From the NCBI RefSeq assembly GCF_003319105.1, contig NZ_QOHH01000002.1:310001-374000 (forward strand): DNA of 64,000 nt, given 5' to 3'. Positions within the stretch are counted from its first letter, which is position 1, and each line of letters opens with the position of its first letter. Below, in pieces: positions 53,607 through 60,916 of this stretch. A program made the position numbers and the translations under genes. This stretch comes from Blastococcus sp. TF02-09 (GTDB lineage Bacteria; Actinomycetota; Actinomycetes; Mycobacteriales; Geodermatophilaceae). Under the pieces are notes generated by a model. That model did no database searches. It was not told the origin of the DNA and saw only the letters and a list, made by a program, of their open reading frames with translations.

Positions 53607-53624
53607 CCCGCCCACGTGGGCGGG
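53607..53624. promoter_or_regulatory. Perfect 18-bp palindrome in the HAD-hydrolase leader
   Basis: CCCGCCCACGTGGGCGGG is a perfect palindrome centred on CACGTG. It lies 16 bp downstream of a TAGGGT -10-like hexamer (53586-53591) and 21 bp before the next start codon. The position fits an operator covering the transcript start region. With no loop it is a poor terminator, though it could still attenuate. Confidence 0.5.
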
Positions 53625-53645
53625 CCGGATCCAGGGAGGACGCCC

Positions 53646-54560
53646 GTGCCGCGACTGCCCCTCCGCAGCCGCAAGGACGTCGGTTCCACGCCCAGCGAGG
53701 AGGACAGCCGGGCCCACGTGGCCGGTGCCGCGTCCGCCGCGGCCGCCGAGGTCGCACCGCCGCCGGCCGTCCGGCCCGACCCCAGCGCCGCGGCCTTCTT
53801 CGACGTCGACAACACGATGATGATGGGCGCCTCGCTCTTCTGGTTCGCCCGTGGCCTGGCCGCCCGCAAGTACTTCTCCACCCGTGACATGGCCGGCTTC
53901 GTCTGGCAGCAGGCCAAGTTCCGCATCGGCGGCAACGAGGGCAACCCCGACGACATGCTGACCATCCGGGAGAACGCGCTGGCGTTCGTCGCCGGGCGCG
54001 AGGTCTCGGAGATCGTCCGGCACAGCGAGGAGATCTACGACGAGCTGATGGCCGACCGGATCTGGGCCGGCACGCGGGCGCTGGCCCAGCAGCACCTGGA
54101 CAACGGGCAGCGCGTCTGGCTGGTCACCGCCACCCCCGTCGAGCTCGCCTCGATCATCGCCCAGCGGCTCGGGCTCACCGGGGCGCTGGGCACGGTCGCC
54201 GAGGTGGTCGACGGGCGCTACACGGGCCGGCTCGTGGGCGAGCTGATGCACGGCCCGGCCAAGGCGGAGGCGGTGCTGGCGCTGGCCGAGCGCGAGGGGC
54301 TGGACCTCACCCGCTGCGCCGCCTACAGCGATTCCGCGAACGACCTGCCGATGCTCTCCCTCTGCGGCACGGCGGTCGCCGTCAACCCCGACACCGAGCT
54401 GCGGTCGGTCGCGAAGGCCCGCGGCTGGACCGTCCGCGACTTCCGCACCGGCCGCAAGGCCGCGAAGATCGGCGTCCCCACCGTGGCGGCTGCGGCCCTG
54501 TCCGGCGGGATCGTCGGCGGCACGCTCGCCCTCCGCCGCCGCAACAAGCTCCCCTGGTGA
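53646..54560 (+). CDS. HAD-IB family hydrolase (SerB-like) with C-terminal membrane segment
   Basis: The 304-residue protein has a variable N-terminus, HAD motif [21 protein letters not shown], motif II in [13 protein letters not shown], and motifs III-IV in [20 protein letters not shown] and [21 protein letters not shown] Gly/Ala hydrophobic stretch near the end ([17 protein letters not shown]) may touch the membrane. The subfamily (phosphoserine-phosphatase-like, CicA) dephosphorylates small molecules or lipids. The GTG at 53646 has GGAGGA 6 nt upstream, preferred to the GTG-led frame at 53616. Confidence 0.85.
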   Translation: MPRLPLRSRKDVGSTPSEEDSRAHVAGAASAAAAEVAPPPAVRPDPSAAAFFDVDNTMMMGASLFWFARGLAARKYFSTRDMAGFVWQQAKFRIGGNEGNPDDMLTIRENALAFVAGREVSEIVRHSEEIYDELMADRIWAGTRALAQQHLDNGQRVWLVTATPVELASIIAQRLGLTGALGTVAEVVDGRYTGRLVGELMHGPAKAEAVLALAEREGLDLTRCAAYSDSANDLPMLSLCGTAVAVNPDTELRSVAKARGWTVRDFRTGRKAAKIGVPTVAAAALSGGIVGGTLALRRRNKLPW

Positions 54561-54704
54561 CCTGACCCCGGGAGCCGCCCCGACCTGGTGCGCGGATGCG
54601 TCATCCCGGGCCGCCGTCTGACACATCGGCGCACCCGGTCGGCCGCCGTCCACAGATGTGACGGACGCTGACCGCAGCAGCCCGCTTTCCTCGACGCTGG
54701 CGGC

Positions 54705-55661
54705 ATGGTCCACAACCCGACCGAGCTGGTGGGCGAGGCCGGATGGATCACCGGCCCCGAACTGCTCGACGCGGTCAGCAGGAGCACGGTGCAGCGCTGG
54801 ATCTCCACCGGCGCGCTCATCCGGCTGGCGCCCGCCCTGTTCGCACTGCCCGCGTCCGCTCCGGACTGGCGGGTGCGGGCCGCAGCTGCGGTGCACGGAC
54901 GGGACGCGATCACCAGTCATGTGACCGCGCTGGCCCTCTGGGATCTGCTCGAGCACCCGCCGGGGCCGGTCCACGTCACGGTGCCCCGCGGCTCGAGCGG
55001 GCGAGGCTCACCGGGGGTGGTGGTGCACCGGACACCGGCGCGGCTCACGAGCATGCAGGCCGGCGGGGTGGCCAGCAGCCCGCCGGCCCGCGCGATCGTC
55101 GAGAGCTGGGGGACGACGACGCGTGCACACCGGGCGGAGATCCGGGCCGCCGCCATCACCGCCGTCCGGCGCCGCCTCTGCACGCCACGGGAGCTCTCCC
55201 GCGAGCTGGACCGCCACATCCGTCTGCCCGGTCGTGCGGAGCTGCGTTCCCTCGTCGACCTGCTGCTCGCCGGGTGCCGGAGCGAGCTGGAGATATGGGG
55301 GTGCCTGCGGGTGCTCCGCGCACCCGGGATGCCGGCGTTCACCCTGCAGCTGCCGGTCACCGTGGCGGGCCGGACGTTCCTCCTCGACGCCGCCTGCGAG
55401 GAGTCGATGCTGGCGGTCGAGATGGACGGCGCCGCCTGGCACGGCTCGCAGACCCAGCGCGAGGCCGACATCCGGCGGGACGGCCTGGTCGCGACCATCG
55501 GCTGGCAGACGCTCCGGTACAGCTACCGGCGGCTGACCGAGTCACCGGCGGGATGCCGACGAGAGTTCCTCGCCGTCCACACTGCCCGCGTGCAGCTGCT
55601 CGGTACCGACCGGGTGGGCGCGGCGGCGGGCGTCAGCCGAAGACGCCCTTGCGCTGCATGA
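54705..55661 (+). CDS. AbiEi-type winged-helix protein with C-terminal DUF559 nuclease-like domain
   Basis: The 318-residue protein has an N-terminal AbiEi-antitoxin-like segment (LLDAVSRSTVQRWISTGALI, RLAPALFALPA) and a middle region with HVTVPRGSSGRGSPGVVVHR. The C-terminal Vsr/DUF559-like fold is seen in LDAACEESMLAVEMDGAAWH, QREADIRRDGLVATIGWQTL and RYSYRRL; the E-x-D and following Asp/Lys-like positions match the PD-(D/E)xK pattern loosely. No partner toxin gene is present. Such genes are numerous in actinobacterial genomes and their role is undefined; defence or DNA repair is possible. The last 29 bp overlap the convergent acyltransferase gene. Confidence 0.75.
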   Translation: MVHNPTELVGEAGWITGPELLDAVSRSTVQRWISTGALIRLAPALFALPASAPDWRVRAAAAVHGRDAITSHVTALALWDLLEHPPGPVHVTVPRGSSGRGSPGVVVHRTPARLTSMQAGGVASSPPARAIVESWGTTTRAHRAEIRAAAITAVRRRLCTPRELSRELDRHIRLPGRAELRSLVDLLLAGCRSELEIWGCLRVLRAPGMPAFTLQLPVTVAGRTFLLDAACEESMLAVEMDGAAWHGSQTQREADIRRDGLVATIGWQTLRYSYRRLTESPAGCRREFLAVHTARVQLLGTDRVGAAAGVSRRRPCAA

Positions 55662-56541
55662 GCAGGCGGTAGAGGGACTGCTGGATGTTCTCGCGCACCT
55701 GGTCGGTCAGGTTGAAGACCAGCATCGGGTCCTCCGCAGCGGCCGGACCGTAGGACGCCGTCTCGATCGGCTCCCCGAACGCGATCAGCCACTTCGACGG
55801 CAGCGGCACCAGGCCGAGCGGGCCCAGCAGCGGGAACGTCGGCGTGATCGGGAAGTAGGGCAGCCCGAGCAGGCGCGCGGCCGTCCGGGCGTTGCCCAGC
55901 ATCGGGTAGATCTCCTCGGCGCCGACGATCGCGCACGGGATGATCGGGGCCCCGGTGCGCAGGGCGGCGCTGACGAAACCGCCCCGGCCGAACCGCTGCA
56001 GGGTGTACCGCTCGGAGAACGGCTTCCCGATGCCCTTGAAGCCCTCGGGGAAGACGCCGACGAGCTCGCCCTCGGTGAGCAGCCGCTCGGCGTCCTCGTT
56101 GCAGGCCAGCGTGGTGCCGAGCTTGCGGGACAGCGACCCGATGAACGGGACGTCGAACACCAGGTCTGCGCCCAGCAGCCGCAGCCGCCGGTGCGCGGGG
56201 TGCTCGTCGTGCAGCGCCACCGTGGTCATGAGCGCGTCGACCGGCAGCGTGCCGGAGTGGTTCGCGACCACCAGCCCGCCGCCGCTGCTCGGCACGTTCT
56301 CCAGCCCCAGGGCGTCGACCCGGAACCACTTCTCGTAGAACGGCCGCAGGATCGGCAGCAGGACGTGGTCGGTCAGGTCGGGGTCGAAGCCGAACTCGTC
56401 GGTCTCGTACTCACCGGTGACCCGGCGGCGCAGGAACTCCACCGCCTCGAGGAGGTGGTCCTCCCAGCCGGGCGGCGGCGTCGGCGGGACGAACGGCTCG
56501 TCGTCGTCGGGCCGCAGCGGGATGACGCGGGCCTCAGGCAT
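55633..56541 (-). CDS. 1-Acyl-sn-glycerol-3-phosphate acyltransferase family protein
   Basis: The 302-residue PlsC-type protein has the catalytic NHSGTLPVDALMT (variant HxxxxD), the substrate motif VGVFPEGFKGIGKPF and IIPCAIVGAEEIYP. It transfers an acyl group to a glycerophospholipid precursor or similar alcohol at the membrane. The first 60 residues are acidic and Pro-rich. The ATG at 56541 overlaps the epimerase stop by 8 bp, so they are coupled. I recall the same pair near bldN in Streptomyces. Confidence 0.85.
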   Translation of the reverse strand: MPEARVIPLRPDDDEPFVPPTPPPGWEDHLLEAVEFLRRRVTGEYETDEFGFDPDLTDHVLLPILRPFYEKWFRVDALGLENVPSSGGGLVVANHSGTLPVDALMTTVALHDEHPAHRRLRLLGADLVFDVPFIGSLSRKLGTTLACNEDAERLLTEGELVGVFPEGFKGIGKPFSERYTLQRFGRGGFVSAALRTGAPIIPCAIVGAEEIYPMLGNARTAARLLGLPYFPITPTFPLLGPLGLVPLPSKWLIAFGEPIETASYGPAAAEDPMLVFNLTDQVRENIQQSLYRLLMQRKGVFG

Positions 56542-57640
56542 CCTGCACCGCCCGCAGTCCGGTAGTCGGGGGCGCCGGCTTCCACCGCTCGCCGAGGGCC
56601 GCGGCAGCGTCACCGGCCCGGCCGAGCACCGTGCGCAGCCGCGTGGACGCCGTCCCCACCAGGCGCGGCGAGACCACCGGCGGCACCGTCCGCGCGTAGT
56701 CGGCCAGCGCCTCCTCGGTGGTGTAGCGCGGCACGAGCCCGAACTCGGTGCGCAGCACGGTGGTGTCGACGACGCGGCCGAAGTTGAGGAAGCGCATCTG
56801 CTCGGGCGAGTAGTCGACGAAGCCGAAGCGGCGCGAGATGCGGCCCACCGAGCCCAGCGCAGGGGTGGGCAGCGGGGCCTCGATGCGGCCCAGCCGCCGG
56901 ATGGCCTGCGAGAGCAGCAACGTGCCTTCACCCCCCACGTTCACGGTGCCCGTCCAGTCGCCGGTCGTGGCGCGCACGAGGACGGCCAGGGCGTCGTCCT
57001 CGTGCAGCAGCTGGACACGGGCGTCGTACCCCATCGCCGTCGGGACCACGGGCATCCGCAGGAACCCGGTGAGCAGCGAGTCGATCCGCGGCCCGATGAA
57101 GTTGGTGAACCGGAGCACGGCGACGTCGACGTCGGGACGCCGGCGGGCGAAGGAGCGGACGTAGCCCTCGATGTCGACGCTGTCCTTGGCGAAGCCGCCG
57201 GAGGGGACCAGCCGCGCCTGCATCTTCTCGGTGAAGACCGCGGGGTCGCGCGGCGAGGCGCCGTAGACGGCCGTCGTCGACTTGAGCACGAACCGGCGCA
57301 CCGACGGCGCTGCCTGGCACGCGGCCAGCAGCTGCATCGTGCCGATGACGTTGAGTTCCTTCATCGGTGCGCGCCCGCCGGAGCCGGCGGGGGTCGAGCT
57401 GATGTTCATGTGCACGACGGTGTCGACCGACGCCGCCGCGATGACCTTGCCGATGAGCGGGTTGCGGATGTCGGCCCGCACGAACTCGGTGCGCCCGAGC
57501 GTGCGAAGCATCTCCGGGGACGGCGGGACCGTGTCCACGCCGATGACCCGGCCGATCGAGGGGTCCGCCGCGAGCTCGGCCGCCAGCGCTCCACCCAGCC
57601 ACCGGCTCACACCGGTGACGAGGACGACCGCGGGCGGCAC
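56534..57640 (-). CDS. NAD-dependent epimerase/dehydratase (extended SDR)
   Basis: The 368-residue protein has the Rossmann motif VLVTGVSRWLGGALAAEL, with GVSRWLG in place of the usual GxxGxxG, the acidic NAD-selective residue in VIGVDTVP, STTAVYG around the catalytic Ser/Tyr region, and VRSFARRRPDVDVAVLRFTN, followed by a sugar-binding-like C-terminal half. The active-site YxxxK is not clear (KDSVDIEGYVRSF), so catalysis may be altered. The GTG start is at 57640. It is the upstream partner of the acyltransferase. Confidence 0.8.
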   Translation of the reverse strand: MPPAVVLVTGVSRWLGGALAAELAADPSIGRVIGVDTVPPSPEMLRTLGRTEFVRADIRNPLIGKVIAAASVDTVVHMNISSTPAGSGGRAPMKELNVIGTMQLLAACQAAPSVRRFVLKSTTAVYGASPRDPAVFTEKMQARLVPSGGFAKDSVDIEGYVRSFARRRPDVDVAVLRFTNFIGPRIDSLLTGFLRMPVVPTAMGYDARVQLLHEDDALAVLVRATTGDWTGTVNVGGEGTLLLSQAIRRLGRIEAPLPTPALGSVGRISRRFGFVDYSPEQMRFLNFGRVVDTTVLRTEFGLVPRYTTEEALADYARTVPPVVSPRLVGTASTRLRTVLGRAGDAAAALGERWKPAPPTTGLRAVQDA

Positions 57641-57650
57641 GAGCGTCAGC

Positions 57651-57749
57651 TCACTTCTTGTTGCGACGCTGGACGCGCGTCTTCTTCAGCAGCTTGCGGT
57701 GCTTCTTCTTCGCCATCCGCTTGCGCCGCTTCTTGATGACAGAACCCAC
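57651..57749 (-). CDS. Tiny basic ribosomal protein bS22-like (AURKAIP1/COX24 domain)
   Basis: The GTG at 57747-57749, with GGGAGC 5 nt upstream, opens a 32-residue protein: [20 protein letters not shown], then [11 protein letters not shown]. This matches the small actinobacterial protein known as bS22 (AURKAIP1/COX24 domain), first seen bound to mycobacterial ribosomes. It is nearly all Lys/Arg and should bind rRNA. It lies 10 bp upstream of the epimerase start on the same strand. Confidence 0.85.
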   Translation of the reverse strand: MGSVIKKRRKRMAKKKHRKLLKKTRVQRRNKK

Positions 57750-57863
57750 GTGGTGCTCCCGACTTCGTCCGCAGATGATCAGCCCGTACGCGACAGCGGG
57801 GCCCTACCCCGTGTCGCTCGGCGACCGAGCGTACCCGAGCCACCCCATCACACCGTCGCCCTC

Positions 57864-57950
57864 CGGGCGACACCGCGGCCACGTGCCGGCCGGGCGACAC
57901 CGCGGCCACGTGCCGGCTCCCTCCGGGCAACACCGCGGCCACGTGCCGGC
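57864..57950. repeat. Three copies of a 27-bp direct repeat
   Basis: The unit CGGGCGACACCGCGGCCACG plus TGCCGGC occurs at 57864-57890, immediately again at 57891-57917 and, with one change (CGGGCAACACC), at 57924-57950. Each copy carries the palindromes CCGCGG and CACGTG. It lies in the 283-bp gap between the bS22-like gene and the HTH gene. The gap also holds a terminator and nothing else coding that I can support. Confidence 0.7.
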
Positions 57951-57976
57951 TCCCGTCGGGTGGAGCCGGCCTTCGG

Positions 57977-58025
57977 CCCCGTCCGGAGGCTCACCCCGAG
58001 CGTGCGAGGGGTGAGAGGGACGGGG
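57977..58025 (-). terminator. Nested hairpin after the HTH gene
   Basis: Outer arms CCCCGTCC (57977-57984) and GGACGGGG (58018-58025) and inner arms CTCACCCC (57990-57997) and GGGGTGAG (58008-58015) fold into a long stem. It begins 8 bp past the HTH gene stop. No T-tract; a strong structure for termination on the minus strand. Confidence 0.6.
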
Positions 58026-58032
58026 TCCTTTC

Positions 58033-58377
58033 TCAGGCGATGTCGGTGTAGGCGTCGCGCAGGTAGTCCTGCACGGCGCGCTCCGGGACGCGGAACGAGC
58101 GGCCGACGCGGACGGCGGAGAGGTCGCCGGCGTGGACGAGGCGGTACACGGTCATCTTGGAGACGCGCATCATCGCGGCGACCTCGGCGACGGTCAGGAA
58201 GGTGACGGCGGCGCGGGGGGCCGGGACGCTCGGGCGGCCCAGGGGCATGGCGGCCGGGTGGGCGGCGGGCACGGGGCGGGCCACGGCGGAGGCCTGCATC
58301 GGACGGCCCATCGGACGCTGGGCGGGCACACCCGGGCGGACGACGGTGGCGGCGTGGTGGCGCTGGGGCATGGTCAT
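58033..58377 (-). CDS. BldC-like helix-turn-helix DNA-binding protein
   Basis: The 114-residue protein has an Ala/Pro/Arg-rich N-terminus of about 55 residues and a MerR/excisionase-type winged helix: FLTVAEVAAMMRVSKMTVYR, LVHAGDLSAVRVGRSFRVPE and RAVQDYLRDAY. This resembles BldC and the Streptomyces bldD-target gene bdtA, which I recall lying near bldN. It probably binds DNA as a small regulator. The ATG at 58377 has GGAG 9 nt upstream; the second ATG at 58371 is possible. The upstream gap carries two matching palindromes. Confidence 0.8.
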   Translation of the reverse strand: MTMPQRHHAATVVRPGVPAQRPMGRPMQASAVARPVPAAHPAAMPLGRPSVPAPRAAVTFLTVAEVAAMMRVSKMTVYRLVHAGDLSAVRVGRSFRVPERAVQDYLRDAYTDIA

Positions 58378-58711
58378 GTCTTCGTCTCCGGACCTAGCTC
58401 GCGTCGTGGCGCCGGCTTCCCCACCGGCAACTGAACACGCACGTGCTGCAACAGAGCGTAAGGGGACTGGCGTGACAGGAGCGATGGATGAATCGAACAG
58501 ACGGACCGATCCGTCCTGGGCACATCTGCATATATGTCGACCGATCGACAAGGGGATCAGCGTGTCATCCGAACGGGTGACGAGAAGACAACGCAGCGTG
58601 CTGGACCCGGGCCCCTTCGAGCATTACCGTGTTCGCCCGCTTGCACGGAGTGAGCACGGGGAGACGACAGGCGGATCAGCGGTCCCTGCGCCGTCAGTGG
58701 ACCCGTAGGCC
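58378..58711. promoter_or_regulatory. 334-bp intergenic region with two palindromes sharing a CCGA core
   Basis: GACGGA-CCGA-TCCGTC (58500-58515) and TGTCGA-CCGA-TCGACA (58535-58550) are perfect 6-bp-arm palindromes with the same spacer, centred 35 bp apart. Between them on the plus strand is TATATG (531-536 of this kilobase), an unusually AT-rich -10-like element. Downstream a GTG at 58562, preceded by AAGGGG, opens a 48-codon plus-strand frame to 58708, but its codon use is weaker in GC3 than neighbours, so I do not call it a gene. The region also contains the promoter of the BldC-like gene. Confidence 0.45.
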
Positions 58712-59530
58712 TCAGTCGCGCCGGGCGCCCAGCTCCAGCGAGCGCGCGTGCGCGGCCGCCACGGCCGCCACCATCGCCGCCCGCACCTGGTGCCGGTCGA
58801 GCTCGGCGATGGCGGCGACCGTCGTCCCGCCCGGGCTGCTCACCGCCGCCCGCAACGTCTGTGCGTCGTCCCCGGAGTCGCGCAGCATCACCGCCGCCCC
58901 CAGCGCCGTCTGCACGATCAGGTCCGTGGACAGCTCCCGGGACAGGCCGAGCTCCACACCGGCGTCGACCATGGCCTCGACGAGGTAGAAGAAGTAGGCC
59001 GGCCCGCTGCCCGACAGCGCGGTGACGGCGTCCTGCTGCTCCTCGGGCACCCGTCGCACCCGGCCGACGGCGGCCAGCAGCTCCTCCGCCTCGTCCAGGT
59101 GCGCGTCGGCCGCGTGAGCACCCGCCGAGAGGACGCTCATCCCCTCGTCCACCAGGGCCGGCGTGTTCGGCATGACCCGCACGACGGGGACCCCGGGGGC
59201 CAGCGCCGCCTCGATCCGGGCGGTGGTCACGCCCGCCGCGACCGAGATGACGAGGTGGTCGCGGTCCAGGTGCGGGGCCAGCAGCCCCAGCAGGCCGTCG
59301 ACGTCCTGGGGCTTGACCGCGAGCAGGACGACGCGGGCCCGGGCGGCCGCCCCGGGCAGGTCGGCCAGGTCCACGCCGTACCGCTCCGCCAGCTGCGCCC
59401 CGCGCTCGGCGCTGCGCTCGCACACCACGACGTCGTCCGGCCCGCTGCGCCGGACGATTCCCGCCAGCAGCGCCTCCCCCATCCGGCCACCGCCGACGAC
59501 GGCCAGGCCGCGGCGCCCCGGAGCGCTCAC
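58712..59530 (-). CDS. proC: Pyrroline-5-carboxylate reductase
   Basis: The 272-residue enzyme has the NADPH fold GLAVVGGGRMGEALLAGIVR, VLLAVKPQDVDGLLGLLAPH, PVVRVMPNTPALVDEGMSVL and the substrate-site signature AVTALSGSGPAYFFYLVEAM and SSPGGTTVAAIAELDRHQVR. It makes proline from pyrroline-5-carboxylate. The GTG at 59530 overlaps the stop of the proline-dehydrogenase-like gene. Confidence 0.95.
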   Translation of the reverse strand: MSAPGRRGLAVVGGGRMGEALLAGIVRRSGPDDVVVCERSAERGAQLAERYGVDLADLPGAAARARVVLLAVKPQDVDGLLGLLAPHLDRDHLVISVAAGVTTARIEAALAPGVPVVRVMPNTPALVDEGMSVLSAGAHAADAHLDEAEELLAAVGRVRRVPEEQQDAVTALSGSGPAYFFYLVEAMVDAGVELGLSRELSTDLIVQTALGAAVMLRDSGDDAQTLRAAVSSPGGTTVAAIAELDRHQVRAAMVAAVAAAHARSLELGARRD

Positions 59531-60270
59531 CGGGCGCCCCCGGGGCGCCCCACGAGCGCGGCCACGGCCCCGGGCCCGGACACGACGGCCACCCGCACCG
59601 TCGCGCCGGCGGCCGCCAGCTGCTGCTGCTCCGCGGTTCGGACTCTCCAGGGCATGACGTGCTCCCAGCTGTCGGGCGTGCGGCCGCGCCAGGCCGCTCG
59701 CTCTCCGGTGATGGCGATCAGTCGCGGATCGGCCGTGGCGACGGCGGGGCGGCCGTCCCCGGCGAGGAGGACGTCGACGCAGCGGACGAAGGCCAGCCGC
59801 GCCGCCCGGCGCGAGCCGGCCCGCAGCCGCACCCGCCGGCCGGCGAGGAACCGGCAGCGCGCCTCCGCGGAGGGCTCGTCCAACCGGACGACGACCCGCG
59901 CGTCGGGGTGGTCGTCCAGCAGCGGGTCCACCGCGTCGGCCGCGCCGTCGAACACCACCCCCAACCCCACCGCGGCGGCGCCAGCGGCGACCTCGCGGGC
60001 CCGGGCCGGCCGCGCCACGGGCACCGTGAGCTCGCAGTCCCCCGGCGCTCCCGTGGCCCGCACCCGGTCGACCAGCTCCGCCGGCCAGGCGTCGTCCGCA
60101 CTGCCCGGCCGGTGCTCGAGCGCCACGGGGTGCCCGTCGGCCGCCAGCGCGGCGGCCACGCGGAGGCCGTCCTCGACCCGCACCCCGGCCACCAGCCGGC
60201 CGGCGAGCAGGCGGGCCACCAGGGGGTGCTCCACCGCCCGCTGCGCCGGGGGACGGGGCGGTACGGACAC
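59527..60270 (-). CDS. Divergent, truncated proline dehydrogenase-like protein
   Basis: The 247-residue protein keeps a proline-dehydrogenase-like barrel pattern: AAVGLGVVFDGAADAVDPLL, PAVATADPRLIAITGERAAW and SWEHVMPWRVRTAEQQQLAA. It ends before the usual C-terminal YxRRxxE helix that holds the substrate carboxylate, so normal catalysis is doubtful. The GTG at 60270 is 6 nt after a TACGGT hexamer, consistent with a leaderless mRNA. It overlaps proC by GTGA, so a degradative-looking protein is coupled to a biosynthetic enzyme. A regulatory or altered-substrate role is possible. Confidence 0.65.
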   Translation of the reverse strand: MSVPPRPPAQRAVEHPLVARLLAGRLVAGVRVEDGLRVAAALAADGHPVALEHRPGSADDAWPAELVDRVRATGAPGDCELTVPVARPARAREVAAGAAAVGLGVVFDGAADAVDPLLDDHPDARVVVRLDEPSAEARCRFLAGRRVRLRAGSRRAARLAFVRCVDVLLAGDGRPAVATADPRLIAITGERAAWRGRTPDSWEHVMPWRVRTAEQQQLAAAGATVRVAVVSGPGAVAALVGRPGGAR

Positions 60271-60328
60271 GACCGAACCGTAGTGGGCCGGTGTGTGTGC
60301 CGTCGGAGCCCCGGGTAGCGGCGCCGAC

Positions 60329-60901
60329 ATGGCAGGAGAACTGGACGGGATGAGAGTGGCGGTCCTGGCGACCGACGGCGTCGAGCAGGTCGAGCTGGAG
60401 CGGCCGTGGCAGACGCTCGAGGACGCCGGCGCCGAGCCGGAGCTGGTGTCGCTGGAGCCGGGCAGCATCACCGCCTACGAGCACATCGACAAGGGCGCCA
60501 CCAAGAAGGTCGACACCACGGTCGCCGACGCCGACCCCGACGACTACGCCGCGCTCGTCCTGCCGGGCGGGGTGATCAACGGTGACTTCGTGCGGGCCGA
60601 TGCCGACGCCGTCGCGTTCGTCAAGGCGTTCTTCGAGGCGGGCAAGCCGGTGGCGGCGATCTGCCACGCGCCGTGGGTGCTGGCGGAGGCCGACGTCCTC
60701 CGTGGCCGGCGGATGACGTCGTGGCCGTCGCTGCAGACCGACCTGCGCAACGCCGGTGCGACGTGGGTCGACGAGGAGGTCGTGGTCGACGGGAACCTGA
60801 TCACCAGCCGCAACCCCGACGACCTGGAGGCCTTCGGCGCGGCGATCGTCGAGGAGTTCGCGAAGTCCGAGGACGACGAGGCGGTCGACGCGACCGCGTG
60901 A
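60329..60901 (+). CDS. DJ-1/PfpI family protein (type 1 glutamine amidotransferase-like)
   Basis: The 190-residue protein has the nucleophile elbow AAICHAPWVLAEADVLRGRR (Cys in ICHAP), VLPGGVINGDFVRAD and ITSRNPDDLEAFGAAIVEEF. This subgroup (YhbO/PfpI) acts as a stress protein with reported glycated-protein or aldehyde repair activity. The ATG at 60329 follows a TAGCGG hexamer by 7 nt, the leaderless pattern. It converges with the next gene. Confidence 0.9.
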   Translation: MAGELDGMRVAVLATDGVEQVELERPWQTLEDAGAEPELVSLEPGSITAYEHIDKGATKKVDTTVADADPDDYAALVLPGGVINGDFVRADADAVAFVKAFFEAGKPVAAICHAPWVLAEADVLRGRRMTSWPSLQTDLRNAGATWVDEEVVVDGNLITSRNPDDLEAFGAAIVEEFAKSEDDEAVDATA

Positions 60902-60916
60902 CCGCCGCCCCGCGGC

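Noticed and set aside
58449-58461. Possible BldD-type half-site (minus strand TTACGCTCTGTTG) upstream of the BldC-like gene
   Set aside because: Only one half resembles the consensus as I remember it, and the second half is poor. No BldD gene is in the window.
58562-58708. 48-codon plus-strand frame as a protein gene
   Set aside because: A ribosome-site-like AAGGGG is present, but about a third of codons end in A or T, unlike all neighbours. It is kept only as part of a finding.
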